A stretch of 64,000 bases of DNA from Metaphire vulgaris (lineage: Eukaryota; Annelida; Clitellata; Crassiclitellata; Megascolecidae). Below the pieces are notes generated by a model, which did no database searches, was not told the DNA's origin, and saw nothing but the letters and a program-made list of their open reading frames with translations. The DNA is taken from positions 17,624,503 to 17,688,502 of the forward strand of contig CM030836.1 of the NCBI GenBank assembly GCA_018105865.1, written 5' to 3'. How positions within the stretch are numbered: the first letter of the stretch is position 1; each line of letters starts with the position of its first letter. Made by a program: the position numbers and the translations under genes. Positions 21,755 through 31,364 of the stretch are shown one piece after another.

Positions 21755-24275
21755 CTACGAAACACACAAATACGCTCAGAAAAAGACTTCAGTCTTACCA
21801 GTCCAAAGGCAAACGATCAGGCGATCACAGTAACTGGTGTGCTATCTAGGTCCAAAAAACGGCGTGAAAAATTTCCTTAAAACGATATTGCACCTGCACC
21901 AAATTCATAATCTGCCAAGAGACGATTGCCACTTTATGACATAACTTCAAGAACGTCATTGGAGAAAATAGATTCGGTGCCAACATCTTACGAATACTTC
22001 AGAATTTCAAATGCTTTCTAAAGTCAGGCAAACAACAACAAGCCATCCTTAGACATCTCAATCTCCGTCATATCAAGACCTCCCAACTACATAGCAAGAT
22101 GCTAAGTAAAATATTAATTAAATTAAAACTGATTTTTAAAATCCTAGCTATTTTGTGCCTATTAACATTTGAAATTACATTTAAATATATATCAGAAAGC
22201 AACTATAAAACTGAATTACACTTACCCCTGGTGCTGATGGCGGGGGAGGCTGAGGAACTTGTGCCGGAGCAGGAATGCCTGGCATTACCATGCGGGCTCC
22301 AGCCGGATTGTACGTCCGAGGCTGCTCACCTGTCGGAAATCAGACCACAACTCAAATATATACGACTGAAATCACTTGAAACTGGCCAATGAACAAATCT
22401 ACAGGAAATTTTAGTTCACTCACAAAGACACTGGTGTCTGTCCAGAAACAATATCACACCGAATAGTAGAAATATAAGAGGTGCTATAGAAATGCTACAT
22501 TACATTACATTATTACACCAATTTAGGACCCACCATGGATGACAAAAGCAAAAAGCCACCACCTACCCACCCACCCACCCACCCACCACCATAACATGGC
22601 AGCATAGCTATCAGCAGCCCACCTGTGTGTGTGTGCGTGTGTGTGTGCGTGCGTCTCTGTGTCCCAAGTTCCATAAAACACCGAAGGACCACTTAGCTTA
22701 TCAGCTCAACTTTGACCAGGAAGTAGGCATTACACCACATACCATTGGGTGCCCCTTGGGCATCATTTACTACGCTTGGTAAACATAATCTGCCAAGCTG
22801 AAAATTGACAAAAAATAATGACCATATGCGTACGTTCTGAAACTTTTGTGAACTCTTACAGAGAATTCATTTGCCTCCTATGTGCTGCCCCATAACTATG
22901 ACCTGTGAAGCTTCAACTGGCGATTAAAAATTAAACTAAAGACATTTCTCTTTCCAAAATAATCCTGAAAATGCTGTGCAGTGCTGTTGCAAAACTCTTC
23001 TACTAAAGTGCTATATAAACTATATTCATCAATAGAACATTTATAACTAAACTTGTCAAATACTCGACAATTATCATAGAAATGGCAAAGCTGGTCATTC
23101 ACCAATTTCTAGGAAAATTTGTCCAAATCATAAGCAGAAATTCTAGAGATTTCTATTTTTTTCTCTAAAGCATTCTTATGGGGCAGCTCAGTGGCATTTT
23201 TACAACATGAATTTCTAGTTATAAATTCAACAGTCAGTAACAAGTGAATACTTCAGGCACGTAAAGTTTCTTTTGAATTACGTACTTCTGGCATTGTACG
23301 ACTCTTCTCTTTGAAAGCCGTCGGCTGAAACAAACAAATAACATGCTCTTAACCTATTTCTGTAACCACGAAAAACAATCCAAGTACAGAACAATCCAAG
23401 TACAGTCTAAGTGTTTTTACACTTCTGACCAATTAAAAAATACTAATTTATAACATGCTGAGTTAAAGTGATCGAACTCAATGGGTTAATGCTACAGAAA
23501 TATACATTTGAAGGCCAAGGCATATGAACAATGCAGCAAGGGCACGTGAGAACTTGCACAAGGACTTCCTCTATGACCAATTTACTGGTAGCTGCAAATA
23601 TCACCTGCTCAAAAATTAATGCAGTAATACAATAAATGTATTAACATTCAATGCCTACATAATCTGTTAGTTATAAATGATATCAACTATTTGGCTCAGA
23701 TCAACGCTTCTATTTTTAAAGCATAATATCAAGGAGAAAAGACAGATGACTTTCTGTTTTCAAATCCTCACGTTTAGAACTGCATAATGTAAGTAAAAAT
23801 TAGAAATATTTCGGACAGTCATAAACAAAGTATTAAAAAAATAAGAAATCCGAGTTTATGCTTAACGGTTCAAAGCTGTTTCTTACGATGTTCGGACTGA
23901 GAAGTCCGACTGTAGGCAGCCTGACTGACAACTCCGGCAACTTCCTTCACTCGTTTTGTCTCGGCATCTTCAGCCAGAGAGGTTACTGTTCCTTTGATGT
24001 TCTTCTCAAAGTCCGCATGATAAGCCACCTTAAATTTTATATAAAAAAACAGCAACTGCAGATTAACACATAGAAGACAATTCAAAGGCCTAAGAATAAA
24101 CACATTTTCCAAAATAAATAATAACTTAACAATTGTTTGAAAAAATAACATATCACAGTTTCATTTCTTTCAGACATGAAGACGATACAGAATTAAAAGT
24201 AAGATTATAACAGAATAATTCATCATCATTATTCACTAACATCATCATCATCATCATCATCAGATGCATCATCAT

Positions 24276-24308
<33 letters not shown>

Positions 24309-27300
24309 GTCATCATAATTGCTCTTGCCAATGTCTTTGGCAATAGGTAATGTCAGAAAACATTTCCAGATGAAATAATTACCAGTTGTCAGTTTTCTTT
24401 AAAATCTTCTTTTATATCCATTTTTTCTGGGCCTGCAATATCCTGTTAACCCCTCAAAACTATCTTCCTTTTTTACTCATTGTTGTGTAATGGTATTTGT
24501 CAAAACAGTCAAGTAAGATTATAACAAATAATAATAACGTTATTCCACTAACTTGTATATTTGTATTTGAGATGCCTCCTCTTCTGAAGAATCAGTCTTA
24601 GTTGCCTTTGTTTTGGGTAATATCTCTGCAAAATATGAATAACCACCAGTTATTTTTAGAAAATATAACCCAAAATGTAATGATAATCAACAAAATATTT
24701 GTATTGTTTCTGAAAGAAAACTTGGAAGGTTTCATCAACATCACTGTATTACTTGACAAAGAGATAATTTTAAAGTCATTTCAAAAAGTTGATGGCTGTT
24801 GACAGGATTGGCCTGGCGTTTAGAGCATTTAAAGGATAGGGCCAATGAAAAACATCTTCAGGAACAATTAATTTTCAATGATGTTCCAATGTCAAATATA
24901 ATTATCAGGATAGAGCTGATGAACAGCTCTGAAAGGTATGGAAGTCCATAAGTATGATTCAAATAACATTTTGAAACTCAACTCGAGCAATAAGGCAGCC
25001 AGTTAAAAATAGATGTCATATAATCACTAATGATTTCTTCTTGTGACACCAGCAATCACCTATATCTTATTTTTCCTAAGCTGATGAAACTGATATCAAC
25101 GTGGATGCTATTGTTTAAATCAAAAGTTGGAAGGTTTCATCAACATCACTGCATTAATCTAATTCAGAACTAAACTGAAAATGGGAAGAGTATTTCAGTT
25201 GCTGGCCCTTAGTCTTTAATGGTTATTAAAACTGTCTTCTTTCCAATTAATTTTCATTCTGATGTTTTAATGATGAATCTAATTATCAGTCAACTAATGA
25301 ACAAGACTTATTTCAACCCTGTTATATAACTATAATTTAAAATTTTTGCTTTTGTTTATAAATGTGATGTTAAAAATAGATGATTAGATTTTAGATTTCT
25401 TCCTGGTCACATTATTTACAACTAGAAATATTCTCATACAACCAAGATTTGCTGAGTCACTGCCCAATGTAAGAACTAATCATATCCCTTGAAGTTTTTC
25501 ATGATAAGTGGCATTCCACAAATATTAAACTTTCCTCATGTCTTTTTTGCCCATTCTATAAAAAAAATCTGAAATTATAACTCAAGAACATTTCAAATAT
25601 TATAAATTTGCTCACTATCAGTAATTTATAGTGCTCGTTCAAACAATTTTTAAAATATTTCCATTACAACAGATACAAAGGAATCATATAGTAAGGCAGC
25701 TTATCATATCCCTTGTAGTTTTCATCAAAATTCAATTTAACATTTGAAACATGTCTTGTGCCATACCTATAAAAAAAAATATTTAAATTATAACTCAAGA
25801 ACATGATAAATATTATAAATTGCTCAATATCAGTAATTTGCAAAGTTCGGACAATTTTGGAAAAAAACATGCAAAAATATGTTCTGTGCTCGGTGACAAT
25901 GATCTGAAACACGTAACATTTAAACTGTTTTAGCAGAGAATTAATGGTGAAGAAAATGGCCCCAATTTCAGGGTTTAAGTTAGCTTGGCTTCACTGGTTC
26001 TAAAGAACCAGTTTTACAGCAGACATATACTGCAAACATATATTGTAATTCTTCTATTATATTCTATGTCAAACCATCCCAAAGTAAAATGCAGCTTTTG
26101 AAAGGATATGCTTTCAATAAAAACACTAAATGGTTTTTACCAAAATAATTTATATCCAAAAAGAGTTGACTTATTCATTCACTTTCCGAGAGATCAAGAG
26201 TCAAAATGCTTATGCATTCCTTACAGTCTGAACCTTTTACAAACAATATCCTCTTATCCTTTCCTTAATTGTATTTACCCATAACTCAAATACCATTTTT
26301 GCTAAGAGCTCTTCATAAACTACATAGAGACATGCTTAAAAGATTAATCCAAAAAGCATAGATGTGATACATTATTTCACAGAAAAGCATAGCAATATAC
26401 AGTTCAATGCAAAATGTTTTAACAGTACCGGTAATGACTGTATGTGTGACAAGAGTTAACACAACATCCATAGCTGAAATCACTCTGGGTGTAATCAGAG
26501 ACAAATGTGTAAATTTGGTGCTGACTTCTATGTGTCCAAACCTCTTTTGGTTACCAGTCAAGTCACGTTTCACCCTCAGGATGTTCTGTCTCAGCATGGA
26601 CAATTTGCCAAATACATTTCACTGCTCAGACTTTCTTCCCGAGTCTGGACGATTCATTCCCTATGCTACCAGAACCAGTGTTTATTCTAGGCCTTCTCTG
26701 GGGGCCTTTTCTGGGGAATTTCCCCCCAAAGTTTCAAAATCCCCAAATTTTTTTATATATGTTGGCTTGGGAATGGAAATTTCCCCCCAAAATTGTGGAG
26801 ACTCAGACCTTGTCCCCACCCCAAACATTTCAAAATCCCCCCATGTCAAGGTGGCTAGAATAAACACTGTACCAGAACACTGTATTTTTAACAATATGAG
26901 AGCATTTTTTACACTATGAGATATACCATAGCTTTGTAAAAAATGTTATATATAGCGTCCTTTATACATTATCTGATATAATATAATATAATATAACAGT
27001 ATTACAGCATATGATTAAGATGCTATCTAAATTTCTAGTACAAAGCTACAGTATACCTGATAGTGTAAAAATGCACAATTTAATTTGAAGTACAAAGCTA
27101 TGACGATAACACAAGCTTATTTTCTTTCTCTTCTTCCTTTCCTGCTGTCGTTCCCTACTGGGTTGGACGATGGGTCTGGATGAGTTCCTTCCTCTTCTGT
27201 CTGGTTCTTGCTGCCCTGGTCATTTGGATGAAGTAAAAGAGTAAAGTAAAAACACAAAACTTCTATAGCACTGCCCGAAAGCCTGGTGCAATGCATCAGC

Positions 27301-27953
27301 TTATTCACAAGTGCTCAATCTGGGTAAAATCCATATCCGTGGTGGTCAAGGTTGCTCAATCCAGTCGGCAAAATTTGGTACCCCATTATCAGGACCCCAG
27401 TGAACTTGGGTTAGGTTGTTAGAGTTTTAGTCTAACCATAACCAACCCTAACCTGTAACACTGCAACCCTAAGCATTTCTTAGTATCTCTTCACTGTATA
27501 TTTTTATGGAGGATGATGAGAAGATGTGTGGCGGGTAGAATGCAGGCCTGCTGTAGGAATGACGTTCAATTGCAGTTCCTCGGCATCCTCTTTTAAGTTT
27601 TTGGTCATGTTTTTTAAAGCAAAAAACACAAGCGTATTTTAAGCTTTGTTTTTCTTGAAGCGACTATTTTTAGCCGTGGTTTCCGTATTCTTTAGGTCTA
27701 CCTGAACTCTGTACCGGATTACGTTCTGCACCCAATTCTCCCCCCCCCCCACCCCAATCAAGTGCCTCGCCCCACCTTCACAAAACTCGCTCACCTTTCC
27801 AACCCAACCATGCCAGCAGCCCAGCAACCCCCCCTCACTCCCACCCACGCTCAGGGATGATTTCAAATGACAGTCAGAACTTGCCTTGTCCAAGCACTTT
27901 AGCTCCTCGGCCGGATACACCGTCTTGTCGCACTTTGCGCACTTCTTCGACAT
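21578..27953 (-). CDS. LASP1: LIM and SH3 protein (LASP) with disrupted LIM region
   Basis: Actin-binding cytoskeletal adaptor family: LIM domain, nebulin repeats, linker, SH3. Intact exons on the minus strand: 27953-27885 (LIM start), 24025-23887 (nebulin repeat), 23324-23286 (linker), 22329-22226 (Pro-rich linker) and 21754-21578 (SH3, stop). Joined directly they form one frame of 175 codons plus stop, against about 230-260 aa for most LASPs. The SH3 reads YDYDAQDDDEVSF, DEGWIVGTV and GMIPANYIE, very close to vertebrate and fly LASP. The second LIM exon and the next exon are seen only as damaged copies (25766-25682 and about 24628-24552). Either intact copies are missing from this sequence or overlooked, or the locus makes a LIM-less product. 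The first intron appears to use a GC donor. Confidence 0.88.
22226..22329 (-). CDS. LASP1: LASP Pro-rich linker exon
   Basis: Acceptor TTTCCGACAG|GT, donor GGG|GTAAGT. It encodes EQPRTYNPAGARMVMPGIPA then QVPQPPPPSAPG, a flexible Pro-rich linker before the SH3. Its phases (1 to 0) fit its neighbours. Confidence 0.88.
22565..22650. repeat. (CCCA)n and (TG)n simple repeats
   Basis: A short CCCA tract is followed by an imperfect TG/CG tract in a LASP intron. Confidence 0.9.
23286..23324 (-). CDS. LASP1: LASP 39-nt linker micro-exon
   Basis: Good acceptor TTTGTTTCAG|CC and donor AGAA|GTACGT. Thirty-nine nt encode PDGFQREESYNAR with the split junction codons. Phase 1 on both sides matches the exons before and after, so it can be skipped without a frame change. 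Confidence 0.75.
23887..24025 (-). CDS. LASP1: LASP nebulin-repeat exon
   Basis: It reads VAYHADFEKNIKGTVTSLAE then DAETKRVKEVAGVVSQAAYS, a single nebulin repeat with the YHxDFEK actin-binding motif and the spaced xDxExxR block. Acceptor TTTAAG|GTG, donor CATC|GTAAGA. It starts in phase 0. Confidence 0.93.
24242..24312. repeat. (ATC)n microsatellite
   Basis: An ATC/CAT tract in a LASP intron with one GCATC break. Confidence 0.93.
24552..24628 (-). pseudogene. Decayed LASP exon-3-like segment
   Basis: Minus strand, after TTTTGCAG: the frame gives LPKTKAT then TDSSEEEASQIQIYK. PKTKAT matches the block after the LIM domain in LASPs (PKxKAT), and ADTPE...IQS is still hinted at. The segment is shorter than the usual exon and its possible donors do not give the phase 0 that the nebulin exon needs. 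A fast-evolving real exon remains possible. Confidence 0.5.
24721..25410. repeat. Diverged local duplication in LASP intron
   Basis: The segment starting near 24721 (GGAAGGTTTCATCAACATCACTG) recurs near 25126. Later blocks recur in the same order: the TTTTCA...ATTATCAG blocks at about 24871 and 25251. This suggests an old tandem duplication of a few hundred bp. Confidence 0.55.
25464..25870 (-). pseudogene. Two tandem decayed copies of the second LASP LIM exon
   Basis: Minus strand, copy 1 at 25766-25682: after TATAG comes VWHKTCFKC, then a stop or frameshift, then KLNFDENYKGYDKLPYY in another frame. WHKxCFxC and YKGYDKLPYC are hallmarks of the LASP LIM domain; here the CEVC region is deleted and the last zinc-ligand Cys is Tyr. 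Copy 2, about 25570-25480, is more decayed but shares the polyT-TATAG start, AACTTCAAGGGATATGATTAG and downstream intron sequence. No intact copy was found in the window. Confidence 0.75.
26667..26877. mobile_element. CAGTGTTTATTCTAG family, copy 2, with TSD
   Basis: The element at about 26675-26869 starts CCAGTGTTTATTCTAGGCC and ends GGCTAGAATAAACACTG. The 8-mer taccagaa lies on both sides. Inner TTTCCCCCCAAA blocks are repeated. Confidence 0.8.
27233..27330. repeat. SINE-like repeat with 'tatagcact' motif
   Basis: AGTAAAGTAAAAACAC...CTATAGCACTGCCCGAAAGC matches 31904-31975 closely. Related 'tatagcgc' copies lie at about 2384, 12330, 28555, 41060 and 54075. This is a dispersed family without coding sequence. 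Confidence 0.65.
27885..27953 (-). CDS. LASP1: LASP exon 1 (start of LIM domain)
   Basis: ATG at 27953-27951. It encodes MSKKCAKCDKTVYPAEELKC then LDK: the first CxxC of the LIM domain and the VYP.E...CLDK block shared by all LASPs. It ends in phase 0 at AAG|GCAAGT, a GC donor with otherwise perfect consensus, at the position where vertebrate LASP1 exon 1 ends. Confidence 0.92.
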
Positions 27954-28150
27954 TTTCGACTTTTCGCAGCGGATGAGGGCGACGCTCGGGGTCCGTTCAA
28001 ACGCAAGAAACGCCGACGAAACGACCGAAAATCAGCCGCAAAATCCGACGAAAATTCAAGACAAAATATCAACGAACAGAGCACAACACAAGTTACACAA
28101 CCTCAAAGCCAGCCAAAGTCCCGGAAGTGAACGTATGGGTCAGAGACATT
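27954..28150 (-). promoter_or_regulatory. Probable 5' UTR/promoter of LASP
   Basis: CG-rich sequence just upstream of the LASP start codon, unlike the AT-rich introns. No TATA box is obvious. The exact start site cannot be placed. Confidence 0.4.
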
Positions 28151-28262
28151 GACTTCTATTATAGCCAGAGAAAAAAGCACCTAGTACAGACCAGAGATTT
28201 ATTATAATACACTAGATGCCGTCTATCTATGGCAAAGTCAGACCAAACTTGATGCAAGTGAC

Positions 28263-28298
28263 TATAGGCAGGGAGGCTGTAAGACTCCCTGCTATAGG
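28263..28298. repeat. Short inverted repeat
   Basis: CTATAGGCAGGGAG and CTCCCTGCTATAG form arms around GCTGTAAGA. The block CAGGGAGGCTGTAAG recurs in the palindrome at 28393-28442. Confidence 0.75.
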
Positions 28299-28392
28299 GT
28301 AAGCGTTATAATTGTTTCTTCATTTAAAAAAAGTTATAACCTTTGTGACAAAGGTTATTAAGGTTATAACTCGGTTATAAGTTTATAACTGA

Positions 28393-28442
28393 GTTATAAC
28401 CAGGGAGGCTGTAAGCCGGCTTACAGCCTCCCTGGTTATAAC
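28393..28442. repeat. Perfect 50-bp palindrome
   Basis: Two 25-bp arms without spacer, centred between 28417 and 28418. The centre reads GTAAGCCGGCTTAC and the outer parts GTTATAACCAGGG and CCCTGGTTATAAC. Confidence 0.95.
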
Positions 28443-28669
28443 CATTGTCAATGTATTTTAAAATGTTATAATTGACATAACCCGTTTTAAGTTATAACCC
28501 GGTTAAAATGATTATCATCATTACCATCGATTGATACCTTGGGTATTAGAACTGGTGCTATAGAAGTGCATTATAACCCTTTAAGTAAGTAAGTTATAAT
28601 GCTTATGTAACTGTATTATAAAGTTATAAGTTCTTAACAATTCATTTTGTGCAAAATAGCAGTAGCCAG

Positions 28670-28674
<5 letters not shown>

Positions 28675-28722
<48 letters not shown>

Positions 28723-28760
28723 TATATATAGTATTATATATTGTTGTCATGGACTCACGG

Positions 28761-28818
<58 letters not shown>

Positions 28819-28842
28819 CCGTGAGTCCATGACAACAATATG
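28675..28842. repeat. TA microsatellites and a hairpin with a TA-rich loop
   Basis: The first TA tract is 28675-28735. The arms ATTGTTGTCATGGACTCACGG (from 28741) and CCGTGAGTCCATGACAACAA (to 28840) are perfect inverted repeats separated by a second TA tract. Confidence 0.92.
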
Positions 28843-28892
28843 GAAAATTTGCTTGTGTACGTTAAGCTGTTGTCAACATTTAATTTATGCAG

Positions 28893-28954
28893 AAAACATT
28901 AAATCATGAATACTATACTTTACCAGGTAAAGTATATAGTATTCATAATTTAAT
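28893..28954. repeat. Imperfect long hairpin
   Basis: CATTAAATCATGAATACTAT...TTTACC pairs with GGTAAAGTATATAGTATTC...TTTAATG, giving arms of about 30 nt around a one-base centre. Confidence 0.85.
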
Positions 28955-29352
28955 GCTACCAGACAATTTGGGCTGTCAAGCCCTGCTTTTTGATCAGACG
29001 TCAAAGCTTATCTGTCCGATTGTGCTGAACGAAGTGCTGCGCTTACGATATCTCAGATCAGTCAATTGAGTTTCATTTCGGAATGAATCCTCAAATCAAC
29101 AAAAAATCACAATCAGGAGCATCTTATTTAGTATCAGGGTGTAAAAATTCACAAATATATTGGAAGGCAATCAAATTCGTACATTAAGAAGATATGAACA
29201 TTACTGCATATACAATCCGGATGGGGGTTGGGTGGGGAAATTCTCTCCCCAAAGTTTTGAATTCTCCCCCATTTTACATCTCAGCGTGCAATGCGATGAC
29301 ACCTTCTCATCGCTCCTTTCGAAACCACACCCTTCCCGAACTGCCATGATTC

Positions 29353-29411
29353 CATCCCATAGCAGAGGAGAGTGTATGTGACGCTGGATATGATTTATAC
29401 TTAAAATAAAA
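29353..29411. repeat. Dispersed repeat, copy 1
   Basis: GCAGAGGAGAGTGTATGTGACG followed by GATATGATTTATACTTAAAA is nearly identical to 31305-31364. It is a short piece of an unidentified dispersed repeat. Confidence 0.7.
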
Positions 29412-29675
29412 GTGAGGCACAAATACACAGCAATTAAAAGCAAAAAATCAGATAAATTGCATATATTGGTAGCCTAACAAATCACATTTCAATAACAAAT
29501 AAAACGAGATAATAAAACTTATATTAAGATTCGTATTGAGGTGATATAATTTTTTTTAAAAATCCGAATGACATGGAAACATTTTTTAATGGCACCGGCC
29601 CTGGTGCAATAGGAAAACTTTATGCCGATCGTCGCAAGTGAAGAGCTTGAGAAGCGCTGATTTAGAGAATGGAGA

Positions 29676-29803
29676 CTATATATATGGACCATTGGTGCAG
29701 CTACGAACCCTATTCCGGTTTGGATCGGTTGTGGGATTTCTATATATATGGACCATTGGTGCAGCTACGAACCCTATTCCGGTTTGGATCGGTTGTGGGA
29801 TTT
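29676..29803. repeat. Perfect 64-bp tandem duplication
   Basis: Two identical 64-bp units (29676-29739 and 29740-29803), beginning CTATATATATGGACC and ending GGTTGTGGGATTT. Identity implies a recent event. Confidence 0.93.
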
Positions 29804-29825
29804 CCGCAAAACCGTTGAGATTATT

Positions 29826-29828
<3 letters not shown>

Positions 29829-29898
<70 letters not shown>
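29829..29898. repeat. (GA)n microsatellite
   Basis: A pure GA tract of about 70 bp. Confidence 0.96.
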
Positions 29899-29899
<1 letters not shown>

Positions 29900-29932
29900 A
29901 AGCAAGCAGGTAGCCTGACGTAAGTCGAGAGC

Positions 29933-30002
29933 GAAGAGAAGATGAGAACATGCGAGGAACTCCGAGTAGTTCCTAATTGCATGTCCTCATGAGCTTCTCT
30001 TC
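29933..30002. ncRNA. Candidate microRNA-like hairpin 1
   Basis: A 70-nt fold-back. The 5' arm GAAGAGAAGATGAGAACATG pairs with the 3' arm CATGTCCTCATGAGCTTCTC, with small bulges, then GGAACT/AGTTCC closes on a six-base loop. Length and bulge pattern resemble animal pre-miRNAs. I do not recognise a known miRNA seed. A fold-back transposon relic is an alternative. Confidence 0.35.
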
Positions 30003-30027
30003 ACAGACGCAGAAGTAAACGCAAAAC

Positions 30028-30094
30028 TTGCTATGAACCACCAGCAGCAGCAAATGGATGTCTACATACATTCGCTGCTGCTGGTTCATAGCAA
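30028..30094. ncRNA. Candidate microRNA-like hairpin 2
   Basis: A 67-nt fold-back 25 nt after hairpin 1. TTGCTATGAACC pairs with GGTTCATAGCAA, a 3-nt bulge follows, then AGCAGCAGC pairs with GCTGCTGCT, with a short loop near CTAC. Same caveats as hairpin 1. Confidence 0.35.
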
Positions 30095-31304
30095 CAGCAA
30101 CATAGGGAACAGCCACCGTTTTTTACAGATTGAGTAAACCAACGCCTTCCTAACCATTAGTCCCAAAACAACGTATCGCACACCCTAAGGAGCATAGGAT
30201 GATAGACTAAGGCAATAATTCTGCCGCAACACGCAAACCGTCAAAGACGAGTAAACTGACATAGCATCAATAATCACCCCGCTGAGTAAAAGTAAAAGCC
30301 CTCGACGGCTCAATCCTTCGAAATAGAGGCCATTCGATTCAAATTCGGAAAATCATCCAAGTTAAAGGCGTGCGCTCATACTGGGCTCATTTCTATTGAA
30401 AGAGTATTATTTGAGCGGTGTTCAGTATAGGCCGAACAATTAACCTAATTTCTAATTTAATTAATTAATAATTAATTTATTAATGATTAATTAATTTAAT
30501 TAATAATCATCTAATTTCTGCATTTTTTATTCAATAGCCTGCTGAACCTTGGCTGCATTATGAAATTAAAACAACTTTAAGGACGAATTTGTCTAGCAAT
30601 ATATTTTTAGTAGTAATAGTAGGTCTACTTTATAGAGCTGTCGGTTTAATGCAGCGATATTTCGGAAAATATGCGATACTCAGAGGATCTAAATATGCGG
30701 GGCAAAATGCGAAAATTTCTCATCTATGCGTCAATTTTATCAATTTTATATTGCATATTTCCGAAAAGCCGCAATTTGAGAAAAATGCGGGTAAATTGCC
30801 GCACATTTAAGCAAAAATTAATTATGCGGTAAAAAAACTGAAAAAATGCGGCGCATTAAACAATTTGTTATATATGCGATCGCATATTCGCATAAAACGC
30901 TGATCCCTAATTATAAAATCTAGAGTTAAAACGCGTCTCTTTCTGTTTCTTCTTTGATAGTCTGCTTTGTTGCTTCCCAATTTTCACTCTGACTGATCCC
31001 TTCTTTACTAAATTTACTCCTAGAGCCGCATCTGGCTTGGAGATCGCCTTAAAGTATTAGAACTGATGATTATATACAATTGTATAGGCCTAATTATTAG
31101 ATTATTTATTATAACAGTTGCGCAATAGTGACGTAAGCGGTTACTAAGCAATCTTTCTCGTCATTAATTACGAACGAACTGATTTTCATATCCTATTTTA
31201 CTATTAAACTATTTTTCATTCAAACGACAATAATTATTTTATACAATCGATTAAAATGGAGACATCGTTGACGGCAGAATCATCAGCGGCAACCCAAGCC
31301 TCCC

Positions 31305-31364
31305 ATGGCAGAGGAGAGTGTATGCGACGCTGGTGGATATGATTTATATTTAAAATAAAATGGA
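31305..31364. repeat. Dispersed repeat, copy 2
   Basis: Near-identical to 29353-29411. It is followed by two diverged tandem copies of a segment around TTACAAAACCTTGTTTTGCAC (about 31396-31475). Confidence 0.65.

Noticed and set aside
26407..26919. 170-codon plus-strand frame inside the LASP intron
   Set aside because: Half of it lies in the CAGTGTTTATTCTAG element (26675-26869) and the rest has no homology.
27418..27476. AACCCTAA-like interstitial telomere repeat
   Set aside because: Only scattered single matches (CCTAACC, ACCCTAA) without a tandem array.
27639..27884. Extension of the LASP exon 1 frame past 27885
   Set aside because: The downstream residues do not resemble LIM; the family boundary and the GC donor end the exon at 27885.
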